Assembly (NCBI GenBank): GCA_018223185.1
Contig: JAAEYW010000001.1
Span: forward strand, 62,001 to 126,000
DNA from: Oceanospirillales bacterium
Lineage (GTDB): Bacteria > Pseudomonadota > Gammaproteobacteria > Pseudomonadales > Balneatricaceae
DNA: 64,000 nt
Direction of reading: 5' to 3'
A program made the translations under genes and the position numbers. This document shows, piece after piece, positions 35,832-46,416 of the stretch. Every line of letters begins with the position of its first letter. Position 1 is the stretch's first letter. The notes beneath the pieces are model-generated. The model worked only from the letters and a program-made list of their open reading frames with translations. It had not been told where the DNA came from and did no database searches.

Positions 35832-36857
35832 TTAGTCCCAGTTGAGAATAACCTTGCAGGCCTCTCCACTGTTCATGGCATCAAACCCCTGTTGGAAATC
35901 GTTGCAGTCGAAACGGTGAGTAATGACCGGGGAAATATCGAGTCCTGATTCAATAAAGACTGACATTTTGTACCAGGTTTCATACATCTCCCGGCCGTAA
36001 ATACCTTTCAGAGTCAGCATATTAAAAATAACCAGACTCCAGTCGATAGCCACCGGATCGGCGGGAATACCTAATATAGAAACCTTTCCGCCATGACACA
36101 TGTGACTCAGTAAGTCCTGGAACGCTGCGGGGTTGCCCGACATCTCCAGGCCAATATCAAAGCCTTCGGTCATGCCCAGTTGTTTGCGCACAGTGTTCAG
36201 GCTTTGTCTGGTTACATCGACCGTACAACTTGCGCCCAATTTTTTTGCCAGGGCTAAACGCTGAGGGTTGATATCGGTAATCACCACATGGCGGGCACCG
36301 GCATGGCGACAGACGGCGGCGGCCATAATACCGATAGGCCCTGCGCCGGTAATGAGAACGTCTTCGCCCAGGAGGTCATACTGTAGCGCGGTGTGTACTG
36401 CGTTGCCAAAAGGGTCGAACAGCGCGGCTATATCGAGATCGATTCCGGGGCGATGTTCCCACACATTGGACATCGGCAAGGCCAGGTATTCGGCAAAAGC
36501 GCCCTGTCTGTTCACCCCCACACCGCTGGTATGCGAGCAGAGATGACGCCGGCCAGCCATACAGTTGCGACACCGGCCACAGACCACATGGCCTTCTCCT
36601 GAAACGATCTGTCCTGGATGGAAGTCATTGACGTTAGAGCCAATCTCGATGATCTCCCCAACGAACTCATGGCCGATGACCATGGGGATTGGGATAGTCT
36701 TTTGCGCCCAGCTATCCCAGTTGTAGATATGCATGTCGGTGCCGCAGATGGCGGTGCGCTTTATTTTGATCAGGACATCGTTGATACCAATATCCGGAGT
36801 AGGGACCTCTTCCAGCCATAAGCCGGGTTCAGACTTCTTTTTTACCAACGCTTTCAT
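35832..36857 (-). CDS. tdh: L-threonine 3-dehydrogenase
   Basis: A 341-residue zinc alcohol-dehydrogenase-family enzyme that oxidises threonine to 2-amino-3-ketobutyrate with NAD. The catalytic zinc region ([21 protein letters not shown]), the structural Cys cluster [15 protein letters not shown] and the NAD motif [10 protein letters not shown] are all present. The start at [12 protein letters not shown] gives exactly the length of E. coli Tdh. Kbl follows 37 bases later. Confidence 0.95.
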   Translation of the reverse strand: MKALVKKKSEPGLWLEEVPTPDIGINDVLIKIKRTAICGTDMHIYNWDSWAQKTIPIPMVIGHEFVGEIIEIGSNVNDFHPGQIVSGEGHVVCGRCRNCMAGRRHLCSHTSGVGVNRQGAFAEYLALPMSNVWEHRPGIDLDIAALFDPFGNAVHTALQYDLLGEDVLITGAGPIGIMAAAVCRHAGARHVVITDINPQRLALAKKLGASCTVDVTRQSLNTVRKQLGMTEGFDIGLEMSGNPAAFQDLLSHMCHGGKVSILGIPADPVAIDWSLVIFNMLTLKGIYGREMYETWYKMSVFIESGLDISPVITHRFDCNDFQQGFDAMNSGEACKVILNWD

Positions 36858-37462
36858 GTTCAAAAACTCGCTTCGCAATTAAGCGTATTTATTAACAGTC
36901 GTTGTAAAAGGGCTGTCCAGAAGGTTTCAGTAAAAGGGTTTGTTTGCACAAGGAATGGAAACAGCGCCTTTTTATAGTCTTCTGAATCAATATATCTAAG
37001 CCAATATACCCAAGTGAAATAATACTCAGAAGCTATGATTTACCGGTCAAAGGGGCGTTTTTATTAATGGACAGCCAATGGCCTCGGTTAGCTTTATGCT
37101 GCCGCTCATCACTGTAAAACCAAAGCCGTTACATTATGCTGAGTGTCCTTAACGTTTCGAATTGGCGGTTACTGCTCTGCTGGATATAGTCTAGTTGAGT
37201 ACCCTGTTTTTCGCCCAATCAGAAAATTAATGACGAATGATGCAGGTCTGTTTTTGCGGTGGATGAAGGCTGGTGCTGTAATCCGACCCGCTGATTCAGC
37301 TTAGCGATCACCTGAATTGGGGAGAGCGATAGGCCGTGTATTATAAAAGCATAAAAACCGGCATCAGGAGCTGATTGCCGGTTGTTACTGACTATAGCGC
37401 ATTCAGACACCCGAAGGGGGAGGGTGTCCGGATGCGAAGGTCAGGCGCTATTGAAAGCCGTC
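36858..37462. other. Intergenic region with two stem-loops, no clear gene
   Basis: The right part holds the porin terminator. A 63-codon frame on the minus strand (37219-37410) overlaps that terminator and shows no ribosome site, so I do not call it. The left part should contain the tdh promoter. Nothing else is recognised. Confidence 0.5.
37353..37383 (-). terminator. Terminator of the first short porin gene
   Basis: AACCGGCATCAG (37356-37367) pairs with CTGA-T-TGCCGGTT (37371-37383) with a single bulge, and the minus strand continues into a T-rich stretch. A second stem (GACACCC/GGGTGTC, 37406-37428) lies closer to the gene. Confidence 0.7.
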
Positions 37463-38422
37463 TTAAAAGGTGTAATTGAACCGTACCCGGGCTGCTGTGG
37501 TTTCATCGTCCACAACATCTGATGCGCTCGAGTAGGATCCGGCGAAGGTTACTACGGCCTCTTTAATTCCAAACAAAGGCACTGAGTAAGCAACATAGGT
37601 GGTGGTCACATCAGGGTCAGGGCCGGTTGCGTTATCCTCTTCAGACAGAATTACACCGGCTCCGAAATTGCCGTAGGTGAAGTTTGCCGCATAGGAGTTT
37701 ACTGTCTGATCGGTGTTGTCATCCTCAAGGCGTGAGGCCGCGATATTGACATTGGCTCCCGACAGGTCAAAGTTTGCCGTCACTGCATAACCGGTCTGAT
37801 CGACATCGCCGCCAGCAGTCAGGTCATAGTTAACGCGCTCGAAGCCTGCAGTCAGGCTGAGTGCGTCTGAACTCCAGGTCACTGATGGGCGGTAACCGGA
37901 TACTGCGGAGCCATTGTCGCCAGCAGTATCATCATCCCCATAGATCGTATCCAGTTCAAACTTCAGGCTGTCAGAGGCTTTGAAGTGCAGGGCAATCTGG
38001 CCACCATCATCACCGGCAAAGCCGCGTACTTTGTTGGCTTCATAAACCGATACGCCGCCAGCATGTGCAACCAGAGTATCCTTACCCAGCGGGAACAGGT
38101 TGATCGCCTCAAAGCGGCCGAGCTGCGCATCCCAGGTACTGTTGCCCAGTTGAATATAGGCATCGCGTACCGCAACATTGTCATCGCCATCGGTTGTCAG
38201 ACGCACGCCGCCTTTGGCGGCGACAAAGTAATCACCGTTTTCACGTTTTGAGGCGACATTCAGTTCGACAAAACCATTCTGATCATAGGTTGTGGATGAG
38301 GTTGCCGTATCAACCGCATCGGTATTCAGTTCGAGATTTGCATCAAACGCCAGCTGTGCCTGAGCTGTACCCGCTAATACGCAGCCAACAACGGCAGAGG
38401 TCAATAAAATGGACTTTTTCAA
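37463..38422 (-). CDS. Short carbohydrate-type porin (paralogue 1)
   Basis: A 319-residue outer-membrane protein with a signal peptide (cleaved near AQAQLAFDA) and beta-strand periodicity through to the terminal VRFNYTF. It differs from the porin at 42.3 kb at only about twenty positions and is more distantly related to the one at 59.6 kb. The start is TTG with AGGTGA six bases upstream. The 5' leader contains a palindrome (AGGTTAATAACCT, 38474-38486) nested in a wider inverted repeat (ATCAGCG/CGCTGAT, 38455-38495). Sugar uptake is inferred from its neighbours: fructokinase, enolase and importers. Confidence 0.82.
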   Translation of the reverse strand: MKKSILLTSAVVGCVLAGTAQAQLAFDANLELNTDAVDTATSSTTYDQNGFVELNVASKRENGDYFVAAKGGVRLTTDGDDNVAVRDAYIQLGNSTWDAQLGRFEAINLFPLGKDTLVAHAGGVSVYEANKVRGFAGDDGGQIALHFKASDSLKFELDTIYGDDDTAGDNGSAVSGYRPSVTWSSDALSLTAGFERVNYDLTAGGDVDQTGYAVTANFDLSGANVNIAASRLEDDNTDQTVNSYAANFTYGNFGAGVILSEEDNATGPDPDVTTTYVAYSVPLFGIKEAVVTFAGSYSSASDVVDDETTAARVRFNYTF

Positions 38423-38653
38423 CGTGATTCACCTTTTTGTTTTATTATTTTAAGATCAGCGCTTATCAGATGGAGGTTAATAACCTGACGCTGATTGCTA
38501 TTAAAAAGGGGGAAAATTAATGCCTGATTTTCGTTTTTATAAGGCTTGTTAATATTTGAAATAATAGTGAAAAAAATCTGATAGGCAGGTTGTAAGTTGA
38601 AGGGGCGTGCGCTGAAGGGTTTTAACGTAGATGCGAGAGAAAAAAGAAAACAG

Positions 38654-38690
38654 AAAAAGGCCCTGACAGAATTATATTATCAGGGCCTTT
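38654..38690 (-). terminator. Terminator of the fructokinase gene
   Basis: AAAGGCCCTGA (38656-38666) and TCAGGGCCTTT (38680-38690) form an eleven-pair stem, followed on the minus strand by a T-tract. Confidence 0.85.
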
Positions 38691-38726
38691 GTGGGACGTT
38701 GTTATCCGTTTACAGAGTAACGCAGC

Positions 38727-39692
38727 TTATAGCGGCAGGTCGTTTATGCTGGGCAGTGAGGTGAAGGCGCCTTTATGAGATACCGCGTGGGCACCGCAAT
38801 AGGATGCGAACCGCAGTGCTTTCTCTAATCTGTCCGGCGTGTTCAGCAGTGTATTCAGTTCGCTATGCTGACAGTCCATTGCGGCCAGCTGATAGATAAA
38901 TCCACCGATAAACGCATCTCCCGCTGCGGTACTGTCGACCATTTTAACCGTTGGCGGAGTGACCGTTCCTGTATTCTGTTGGCTGAAGTAACGCAGAGGG
39001 TTACTGCCATCGGTCAGCAGTACCAGAGACACACCGCTATCAAGCAGTCTCTGTAACACCTCATCCTGCGAGGTGGCAGCCGCGAGAAAGTTCATTTCAT
39101 CCTGACTCAGTTTAACGAGATCGGACAGCATCAGGGCCTGCCAGATGGGAGCTGCCGGGTCGCTGCCTGCAGGCCATAAATTGCTGCGCAGGTTAACATC
39201 AAAACTGATCAGGAAACCCGCTGCTTTCGCTTTATCTATCCCGGCCAGAGTTGCTTCTCTGATGCCACTGGCGGTCAGGGTGTTGGAGCAGAAATGAAAG
39301 ATGCCGGCATCTGAAAACCACTGATCCTCAAACTCATCCGGCGTGAACAGCATATCTGCAGACGGGTTGCGGTAGAAGGTGAAACTGCGTTCTCCCTCTG
39401 AGTCGAGTGAGACAAATGCCAGTGCGGTGTTAGCTTCGTCGGTATCGAGCAGGTAATCGGTATTCACCCCGGCATTCTGCAACGACTGACGCATAAATGC
39501 GCCAAACATATCCGTGCCGATTTTACCGGCCATATAACTGTTGCCGCCGAGTTTCCCCACTGCCGCCGCGACATTTGCCGGGGCTCCTCCTGGGTATTTA
39601 GCGAACTGTTCAATACCGTCGGACTGGTTTTCACTGACCTTGCTGGAGAGCATGTCGACCAGGGCTTCGCCAAAAGAGATGACCTTTAGCAT
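38727..39692 (-). CDS. PfkB-family fructokinase
   Basis: A 321-residue sugar kinase. It has the PfkB opening FGEALVDML, the substrate-binding YPGGAPANVAAAVGKLGG and the C-terminal catalytic DSTAAGDAFIGGF with the aspartate base. By similarity to bacterial fructokinases it should phosphorylate fructose to fructose-6-phosphate, feeding Pgi. It lies 165 bases after enolase on the same strand, with a stem-loop (39720-39753) and the 15-base motif shared with the FrcB-like gene (39816-39830) in between, so it may have its own promoter. Confidence 0.88.
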   Translation of the reverse strand: MLKVISFGEALVDMLSSKVSENQSDGIEQFAKYPGGAPANVAAAVGKLGGNSYMAGKIGTDMFGAFMRQSLQNAGVNTDYLLDTDEANTALAFVSLDSEGERSFTFYRNPSADMLFTPDEFEDQWFSDAGIFHFCSNTLTASGIREATLAGIDKAKAAGFLISFDVNLRSNLWPAGSDPAAPIWQALMLSDLVKLSQDEMNFLAAATSQDEVLQRLLDSGVSLVLLTDGSNPLRYFSQQNTGTVTPPTVKMVDSTAAGDAFIGGFIYQLAAMDCQHSELNTLLNTPDRLEKALRFASYCGAHAVSHKGAFTSLPSINDLPL

Positions 39693-39719
39693 TGTTGTGT
39701 TCCTGAACTGTTATGAGGG

Positions 39720-39753
39720 AAGGGTAGTGGCACAAAACCGGTCCGCTACCCTT
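39720..39753 (-). promoter_or_regulatory. Stem-loop between enolase and fructokinase genes
   Basis: AAGGGTAGTGG (39720-39730) pairs with CCGCTACCCTT (39743-39753) including one G-U pair. It lacks a T-run and lies 28 bases before the fructokinase start. Confidence 0.5.
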
Positions 39754-39815
39754 ATTATAATGTCTCTATTTAAAAGATAGAGCGTTAACCGTAGATGTCT
39801 GAGGGTTTAACGCCC

Positions 39816-39830
39816 GTTAACAATTGTAAT
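39816..39830. promoter_or_regulatory. Motif shared with the sugar-importer promoter region
   Basis: GTTAACAATTGTAAT here matches GTTAACAATTGAAAT at 34424-34438 at fourteen of fifteen bases. Both lie upstream of leftward sugar genes in the same orientation and may bind a common regulator. Confidence 0.4.
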
Positions 39831-39857
39831 CACGCATAGCTTAATCGGAAATCTGGA

Positions 39858-41294
<1,437 letters not shown>

Positions 41295-41401
41295 TTATTT
41301 CTGTTTATATACTTTGACTCATGCTAAATACCAAACTGTTATAAAAATAAAGGCTGGTTTATGCGGATTTTCAGCCTGATCTCATATTCAGGATATATCC
41401 T

Positions 41402-41563
41402 TTATGAGATGTCTCTTTTCAGGTCATTGATTACTCTTTGCAAACGTCTGAGTTTGTACTGGTCTGTCAGTATCAATGCTGCTTTCTGAGTTACCCGGGT
41501 CAGAGCTCTTGCAGCAGTGAAGAGGGGCAGGTTTTCCGGAGGTACAGGCGGACTATCCTCCAT
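41402..41563 (-). CDS. Small protein of 53 residues, unknown
   Basis: An uninterrupted frame encodes MEDSPPVPPENLPLF, then a helical, basic part (ARALTRVTQKAAL and KLRRLQRVINDLKRD) ending in DIS. The Pro-rich start followed by an amphipathic helix looks protein-like rather than random. No ribosome site is visible before the ATG, which weakens the case. It is divergent from the secreted-protein gene at 41596, with a TTCGAA-TT-TTCGAA repeat between them, and lies upstream of eno on the same strand. Confidence 0.4.
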   Translation of the reverse strand: MEDSPPVPPENLPLFTAARALTRVTQKAALILTDQYKLRRLQRVINDLKRDIS

Positions 41564-41565
41564 AT

Positions 41566-41579
41566 TTCGAATTTTCGAA
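41566..41579. promoter_or_regulatory. Double TTCGAA palindrome
   Basis: TTCGAA occurs twice two bases apart, each a perfect palindrome, immediately between the small frame at 41402-41563 and the gene starting at 41596. It may be an operator or part of a promoter. Confidence 0.35.
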
Positions 41580-41595
41580 TGCCGGGAGTCAGGTT

Positions 41596-42168
41596 ATGAA
41601 TAAGTTTATTGCAGGTCTGCTGATGCTGCCTTTATTGGTCATTATTCCGTTGCAGGCTACTGCTGGGGTTGGGCCGGAAAGTTCAATAGGTGAGTTGTAC
41701 CAGGATCGTTTTCATTATCCGCTGGTACCGACAGTGCCGTTTTATGTACATGCTGCTAACGGTGAAGGATCAAAGGTTGTCTGGGCGAAAGTGCCTGATA
41801 TTCGTTATTACCGTGATAACGATGGCGATCTGATGTTTTATGCCGGAACCACTGAAGTATGCAGTGCGTTTTCTGTCACCGGTAGTATCGGGGATAGCGA
41901 TCGTCGTTGCTTATCATCTGAAACAGTGCCGCTCATCAGGCCTGCAGGGTATAGCTATCAGTACTGCGTATTTCGCACGGATGGTGATTGTGGTCGCTAT
42001 CTGAAATCGGACAGCGTCTACCCGCTTAAATATCAGATTGCTGTTGTAAAGCGAATGGCGGAGTCTGACAGTTTTAATTATGCCAATGTGGTGTTTACCA
42101 AGACCATCGAACTGAGCCATTGCAGTGAGTGCGAAGCGAAAAACTGGTCGGTGCCTAAAGTGCACTAG
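41596..42168 (+). CDS. Exported protein of unknown function
   Basis: A 190-residue protein with a signal peptide (MNKFIAGLLMLPLLVIIPLQ, cleaved near ATA-GVG). The mature part has six Cys residues, four spaced through the middle and a CSEC near the C-terminus, which suggests disulfide bonds or metal binding in the periplasm. I recognise no domain. It is a lone rightward gene between eno and the second short porin, so its neighbours do not define its role. Confidence 0.65.
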   Translation: MNKFIAGLLMLPLLVIIPLQATAGVGPESSIGELYQDRFHYPLVPTVPFYVHAANGEGSKVVWAKVPDIRYYRDNDGDLMFYAGTTEVCSAFSVTGSIGDSDRRCLSSETVPLIRPAGYSYQYCVFRTDGDCGRYLKSDSVYPLKYQIAVVKRMAESDSFNYANVVFTKTIELSHCSECEAKNWSVPKVH

Positions 42169-42271
42169 CAGGTGTAGATAGCGCTGCGCTGAGGTTGCAC
42201 TGAAACTGAGTGCGTGGGTTCGGACGCCGTGAAGGGGGGGCAGCGACCGGACCCGCGCTGTTTAAACGGGT

Positions 42272-43231
42272 TTAGAAGGTGTAGTTGAACCGTACCCGGG
42301 CTGCAGTGGTCTCATCGTCCACAACATTTGATGCGCTTGAGTAGGATCCGGCAAAGGTCACCGTTGCTTCTTTAATACCAAACAGTGGCACGCTATAGGC
42401 GACGTAGGTCGTGGTCACATCGGGGTCAGGGCCGGTTGCGTTATCTTCTTCAGACAGAATTACACCGGCTCCGAAATTGCCGTAGGTCAGATTGGCCGCA
42501 TAGGAATTCACTTTCTGATCGGTGTTGTCATCTTTCAGCCGGGATGCTGCGATATTGACGTTGGCCCCGGACAGATCAAAGTTTGCCGTTAATGCATAAC
42601 CGGTCTGATCGACATCGCCGCCAGCTGTAAGGTCATAGTTAACACGCTCGAAGCCAGCAGTCAGGCTGAGTGCGTCTGAACTCCAGGTAACCGAAGGGCG
42701 GTAACCTGATACTGCAGAGCCATTGTCGCCGGCGGTGTCATCGTCACCATAGATGGTATCCAGTTCAAACTTCAGGTTGTCTGAGGCTTTAAAGTGCAGG
42801 GCGATCTGGCCGCCATCGTCACCGGCAAAACCACGTACTTTATTCGCTTCGTAAACCGACACGCCTCCGGCATGTGCAACCAGCGTGTCTTTACCCAGTG
42901 GGAACAGGTTTATCGCCTCGAAACGGCCGATCTGAGCATCCCAGCTGCTGTTGCCCAGTTGGATATAGGCATCACGCACTACAACATTTTTATCACCATC
43001 AGTTGTCAGACGCACACCGCCTTTAGCGGCGACGAAGTAATCACCGTTTTCACGTTTTGAAGCGACATTCAGTTCGACAAAACCGTTTTGATCGAAGGCT
43101 GTGGATGAGGTTGCGGTATCAACCGCATCAGTATCAAGTTCAAGATTGGCATCAAACGCGAGTTGTGCCTGTGCGAAACCTGATAAAGTGCAGCCAAGAA
43201 TTGCGCTGGTGAGTAAAATTGACTTATTCAA
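42272..43231 (-). CDS. Short carbohydrate-type porin (paralogue 2)
   Basis: A 319-residue outer-membrane porin nearly identical to paralogue 1, with differences concentrated in the signal peptide and a few loop positions (for example DGDKNVVV for DGDDNVAV). The signal peptide is cleaved near AQAQLAFDA and the protein ends NYTF. The start is TTG, with AAGGGG about eight bases upstream. It lacks the leader palindrome seen before paralogue 1, so the two copies are probably regulated differently. It lies between the secreted unknown gene and pyk. Confidence 0.82.
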   Translation of the reverse strand: MNKSILLTSAILGCTLSGFAQAQLAFDANLELDTDAVDTATSSTAFDQNGFVELNVASKRENGDYFVAAKGGVRLTTDGDKNVVVRDAYIQLGNSSWDAQIGRFEAINLFPLGKDTLVAHAGGVSVYEANKVRGFAGDDGGQIALHFKASDNLKFELDTIYGDDDTAGDNGSAVSGYRPSVTWSSDALSLTAGFERVNYDLTAGGDVDQTGYALTANFDLSGANVNIAASRLKDDNTDQKVNSYAANLTYGNFGAGVILSEEDNATGPDPDVTTTYVAYSVPLFGIKEATVTFAGSYSSASNVVDDETTAARVRFNYTF

Positions 43232-43611
43232 AGTGAAACCCCTTACGATTATTATGTTTATTTTTAGTATTTTTGTGTTTATCAGTATTGTTTTTATGAT
43301 CTGATTTGGGTTATTTAATAGAAGGTTTGTTTATTGAACAAATACAAAAATGATGGATGTCATGTATTTTTTTGACTATGAGTTATGTGTGTATTTTTAT
43401 GTATGCTGACTAATACTTTTATGATTTTTGAGCTGGTTTTTATTTGGTTGTGTGAGCTTGAGATGATTTTTTTATAGCGGGGAGGCTTCCGGATGTCAGT
43501 CCGGCCCCGTTTCAGAAGAGCGATTTTCTAGTTATATGTGCTCGTTCTATTTATTTGCACTCTTTATTCTCCCTTTTTATGAAGCCCAGATCTGATTGGA
43601 ACTGTGATTGT

Positions 43612-43651
43612 TAAAAAAAAGGGCGCTCATATTTTAAGATATGAGTGCCCT
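43612..43651 (-). terminator. Terminator of the gap-pyk operon
   Basis: GGGCGCTCATAT (43621-43632) pairs with ATATGAGTGCCC (43639-43650) with one G-U, followed on the minus strand by eight T residues. It lies about 125 bases beyond the pyk stop. Confidence 0.85.
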
Positions 43652-43713
43652 AAAAGACCTTTGTATACACTCAGGTCATTCCGCGAACGAGAGACTTTTC
43701 GGTTAAACTTTGA

Positions 43714-43772
43714 AAATTTAAGTTCTGAAATTTAAGTTCTGAAAATTAAGCTCTGTGATTTTAAGTTCTACA
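43714..43772. repeat. Tandem repeat of about 15 bases after pyk
   Basis: Four imperfect copies of a unit close to AATTTAAGTTCTGAA follow each other between the pyk stop and its terminator, so they would be part of the transcribed 3' region. Confidence 0.7.
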
Positions 43773-43775
43773 ACT

Positions 43776-45209
43776 TTAAACCCGAACCACTTTCAGCGTG
43801 TTAGTACCGCCCTGGGCGTTGAGGTAATCACCTTTAGTGATGATGACCATATCTCCCGGTTCCACGATTTTGCGTTCCAGCAGTTCCTGAATCGCTTTGG
43901 TGTTAATCTCTTCCGGGTCATACTGTTCGGCATAAAACGGGATGGTGTACACACCACGATATAAACCGACACGGTATTGGGTATCTTCACGACCCGACAG
44001 TGCGAAGATCGGTACTGAGGTGCGCAGGCGCGACATCAGCTGCGGCGTTGCGCCTGTTTCGGTCATGCTGATAATCGCTTTAAGGCCTACCAGATGGTTG
44101 GCTGCATAGATTGCCGACAGGGCGATAGTTTCATCAATGTCATGAAAATCTTCATTGATCCGGTGTTTTGATCGCTTTGATGACGGGTGACGTTCGGCAC
44201 CAAGGCAGACCCGATCCATCGCCTGAACGGTTTCTATTGGATAATCGCCTGCGGCTGTTTCGGCGGATAGCATTACTGCATCGGTATAGTCCAGAACGGC
44301 GTTGGCAACATCCGATACTTCCGCCCGGGTTGGCATCGGACTGCTGATCATCGATTCCATCATCTGGGTAGCGGTGATTACCACCGTATTCAGGGTCCGG
44401 GCACGGGCGATGATATGTTTCTGCACCGCAATCAGTTCGGCATCACCGATCTCGACTGCAAGGTCTCCCCGGGCCACCATCACCGCCTCTGAGGCGCGGA
44501 TAATATCGTCCAGTACTTCAAGGTCGGCAACGGTTTCTGCGCGTTCGATCTTGGCGACCAGCCCCGCCGTTGAGCCTGCTGCCCTGAGTAACTCACGGGC
44601 TTCATTCATATCCGCTGCATCGCGGGGGAAGGACACGGCGACATAATCCACGCCTATTGCGGCGGCGGTTATAATGTCCTCTTTGTCTTTATCAGTCAGT
44701 GCTTTTGCTGACAGGCCACCGCCCAGCCGGTTAATACCTTTATTGTTCGACAGCCAGCCACCCACCAGAACCACGGTATCCAGCTTGTGTGCAAAGGTTT
44801 CGGTGACTTTCAACTCAACGCGACCATCATCCAGCAGCAGAACATCACCCACACGGGCATCTTCTATCAGTGCTTTGTAATCCAGTCCGACTTGTGTCAC
44901 GTCTCCGGCGTCCCGATCCAGGGTTGCATCCAGGGTAAATGGCTGACCTATTTTCAGTTTTACCTTCTGCTCGGCAAAGCGTGAGATACGGATCTTTGGC
45001 CCTTGCAGATCGCCCAGAATGGAGACAAACCGACCATGCTTTCTGGACAGTTTACGCACCAGTTCTGCACGTTGACGATGGTCTTCCGCTTCGCCATGGG
45101 AAAAATTGAGGCGCACCACATCAGTCCCGGCGAGTATCAGTTTTTCCAGTTGCTCTTCACTGCTGGTGGCAGGGCCCAGCGTGGCGATGATCTTGGTACG
45201 TCTCAACAT
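43776..45209 (-). CDS. pyk: Pyruvate kinase
   Basis: A 477-residue enzyme making pyruvate and ATP from phosphoenolpyruvate. It shows RRTKIIATLGPATSS, VRLNFSHG, the active-site VAKIERAE, MVARGDLAVEIG, and TATQMMESMISSPMPTRAEVSDVANAV (residues about 283-309). The sequence is of the PykA-like proteobacterial type. It starts thirteen bases after gap and forms an operon with it. Confidence 0.95.
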   Translation of the reverse strand: MLRRTKIIATLGPATSSEEQLEKLILAGTDVVRLNFSHGEAEDHRQRAELVRKLSRKHGRFVSILGDLQGPKIRISRFAEQKVKLKIGQPFTLDATLDRDAGDVTQVGLDYKALIEDARVGDVLLLDDGRVELKVTETFAHKLDTVVLVGGWLSNNKGINRLGGGLSAKALTDKDKEDIITAAAIGVDYVAVSFPRDAADMNEARELLRAAGSTAGLVAKIERAETVADLEVLDDIIRASEAVMVARGDLAVEIGDAELIAVQKHIIARARTLNTVVITATQMMESMISSPMPTRAEVSDVANAVLDYTDAVMLSAETAAGDYPIETVQAMDRVCLGAERHPSSKRSKHRINEDFHDIDETIALSAIYAANHLVGLKAIISMTETGATPQLMSRLRTSVPIFALSGREDTQYRVGLYRGVYTIPFYAEQYDPEEINTKAIQELLERKIVEPGDMVIITKGDYLNAQGGTNTLKVVRV

Positions 45210-45222
45210 TTTTATTGTGTCC

Positions 45223-46227
45223 TCAGGCTGGTGCGTGCATTAGCGCCAGTGTGTTATCCAGCATACGGTTGGAGAATCCCCATTCGTTGTCATACCAGGA
45301 CATCACTTTTACCAGACGGCCGGATACTTTAGTTTGCGAAGCGTCAAAAATGGAGGAGAGCGGGTTATGGTTGAAGTCGATGGAGACCAGGGGCAGTTCG
45401 TTATAACCCAGTACGGTTGAGTTATTTGCCGCTGCCGCCAGCAGCTGGTTCACTTCTTCGACAGACGTTTGTCGTTCAGCGATAAAGCTCAGATCGACCA
45501 GTGAGACGTTAATGGTGGGAACCCGTACCGCCATACCGTCAAATTTGCCTGCCAGCTCCGGAAGCACCAGACCAACGGCTGCGGCAGCTCCGGTTTTTGT
45601 CGGGATCATCGATTGAGTTGCAGAGCGTGCCCGATACAGATCTGAGTGATAAACATCAGACAGATTCTGATCATTGGTATAGGAGTGGATAGTGGTCATC
45701 AGACCGCTTTCAATACCGATTTCCTGTTGCAGAACCTGGGCAACCGGCGCCAGGCAGTTAGTGGTGCAGGAGGCGTTGGAAATGATCGTATCGGATTGCC
45801 GCAGAGTTTGGTGATTAACGCCATAAACGACGGTTGCATCAACGTTTTTACCGGGGGCCGAGATAATGACTTTGCGGGCACCGGCACTGATGTGCTGTGC
45901 TGCTTTTTCACGCTCGGTAAAGAAGCCGGTACATTCATAGACAACATCGATATTCAGTGCTTTCCACGGCAGCTCAGCCGGGTTACGGACTGCGCTGATG
46001 GCGATGTTGTCACCGTTGACGACAATATTTTCATCGTTGTGGCTGACTTCGCCTGTAAACTGCCCGTGAACCGTATCATACTTAAACAGGTGGGCGTTGA
46101 TGGCTGCATCGCCCAGATCATTGATCGCGACCACCTGAATTTTATCGCGGTAGTTATTTTCATAAAGTGCCCGGAGCACATTACGGCCGATACGGCCAAA
46201 ACCGTTGATTGCTACGCGAATTGTCAT
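45223..46227 (-). CDS. gap: Glyceraldehyde-3-phosphate dehydrogenase, type I
   Basis: A 334-residue GAPDH. The NAD motif [17 protein letters not shown] opens the protein, the catalytic Cys is in [14 protein letters not shown] near residue 154, and [14 protein letters not shown] closes it. It oxidises glyceraldehyde-3-phosphate in the lower glycolytic/Entner-Doudoroff path. It is divergent from edd across 189 bases, as in pseudomonads, where that region is controlled by HexR; I could not find a convincing HexR site here. Confidence 0.95.
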   Translation of the reverse strand: MTIRVAINGFGRIGRNVLRALYENNYRDKIQVVAINDLGDAAINAHLFKYDTVHGQFTGEVSHNDENIVVNGDNIAISAVRNPAELPWKALNIDVVYECTGFFTEREKAAQHISAGARKVIISAPGKNVDATVVYGVNHQTLRQSDTIISNASCTTNCLAPVAQVLQQEIGIESGLMTTIHSYTNDQNLSDVYHSDLYRARSATQSMIPTKTGAAAAVGLVLPELAGKFDGMAVRVPTINVSLVDLSFIAERQTSVEEVNQLLAAAANNSTVLGYNELPLVSIDFNHNPLSSIFDASQTKVSGRLVKVMSWYDNEWGFSNRMLDNTLALMHAPA

Positions 46228-46416
46228 TGAATATACCTCGGAATTGGCGTTGTTAGTGTTATTTGTTGCTAATATTACGTAGTTTTAATAAAAAATCAAT
46301 GGAGCTTTGAAAAATAAATTAGTAAACTTACCAAAATAATAGGTATTGAACACAGGCTATGATGCAGGCTTTATACTCAGGTTTGCGTCTGACCAAAGAA
46401 AAGCTCAGGAGTTACT

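Larger units (their letters stand above)
43232..43775. other. AT-rich region between porin 2 and pyk
   Basis: No gene is seen. It holds the presumed porin promoter, an inverted TTTGTT/AACAAA pair (43326-43342), a nested hairpin (CGGGG...CCCCG, 43478-43509), the pyk terminator and a tandem repeat. Confidence 0.55.

Noticed and set aside
37219-37410. Leftward frame of 63 codons
   Set aside because: It runs through the porin terminator hairpin and lacks a ribosome site and protein-like composition.
45646-46230. Rightward open frame of 194 codons
   Set aside because: It lies antisense within gap and has no ribosome site or recognisable motif.
46228-46416. HexR operator between gap and edd
   Set aside because: I looked for TGTAAT-type palindromes or TTGT-N7/8-ACAA and found none convincing, although this is where pseudomonads carry one.
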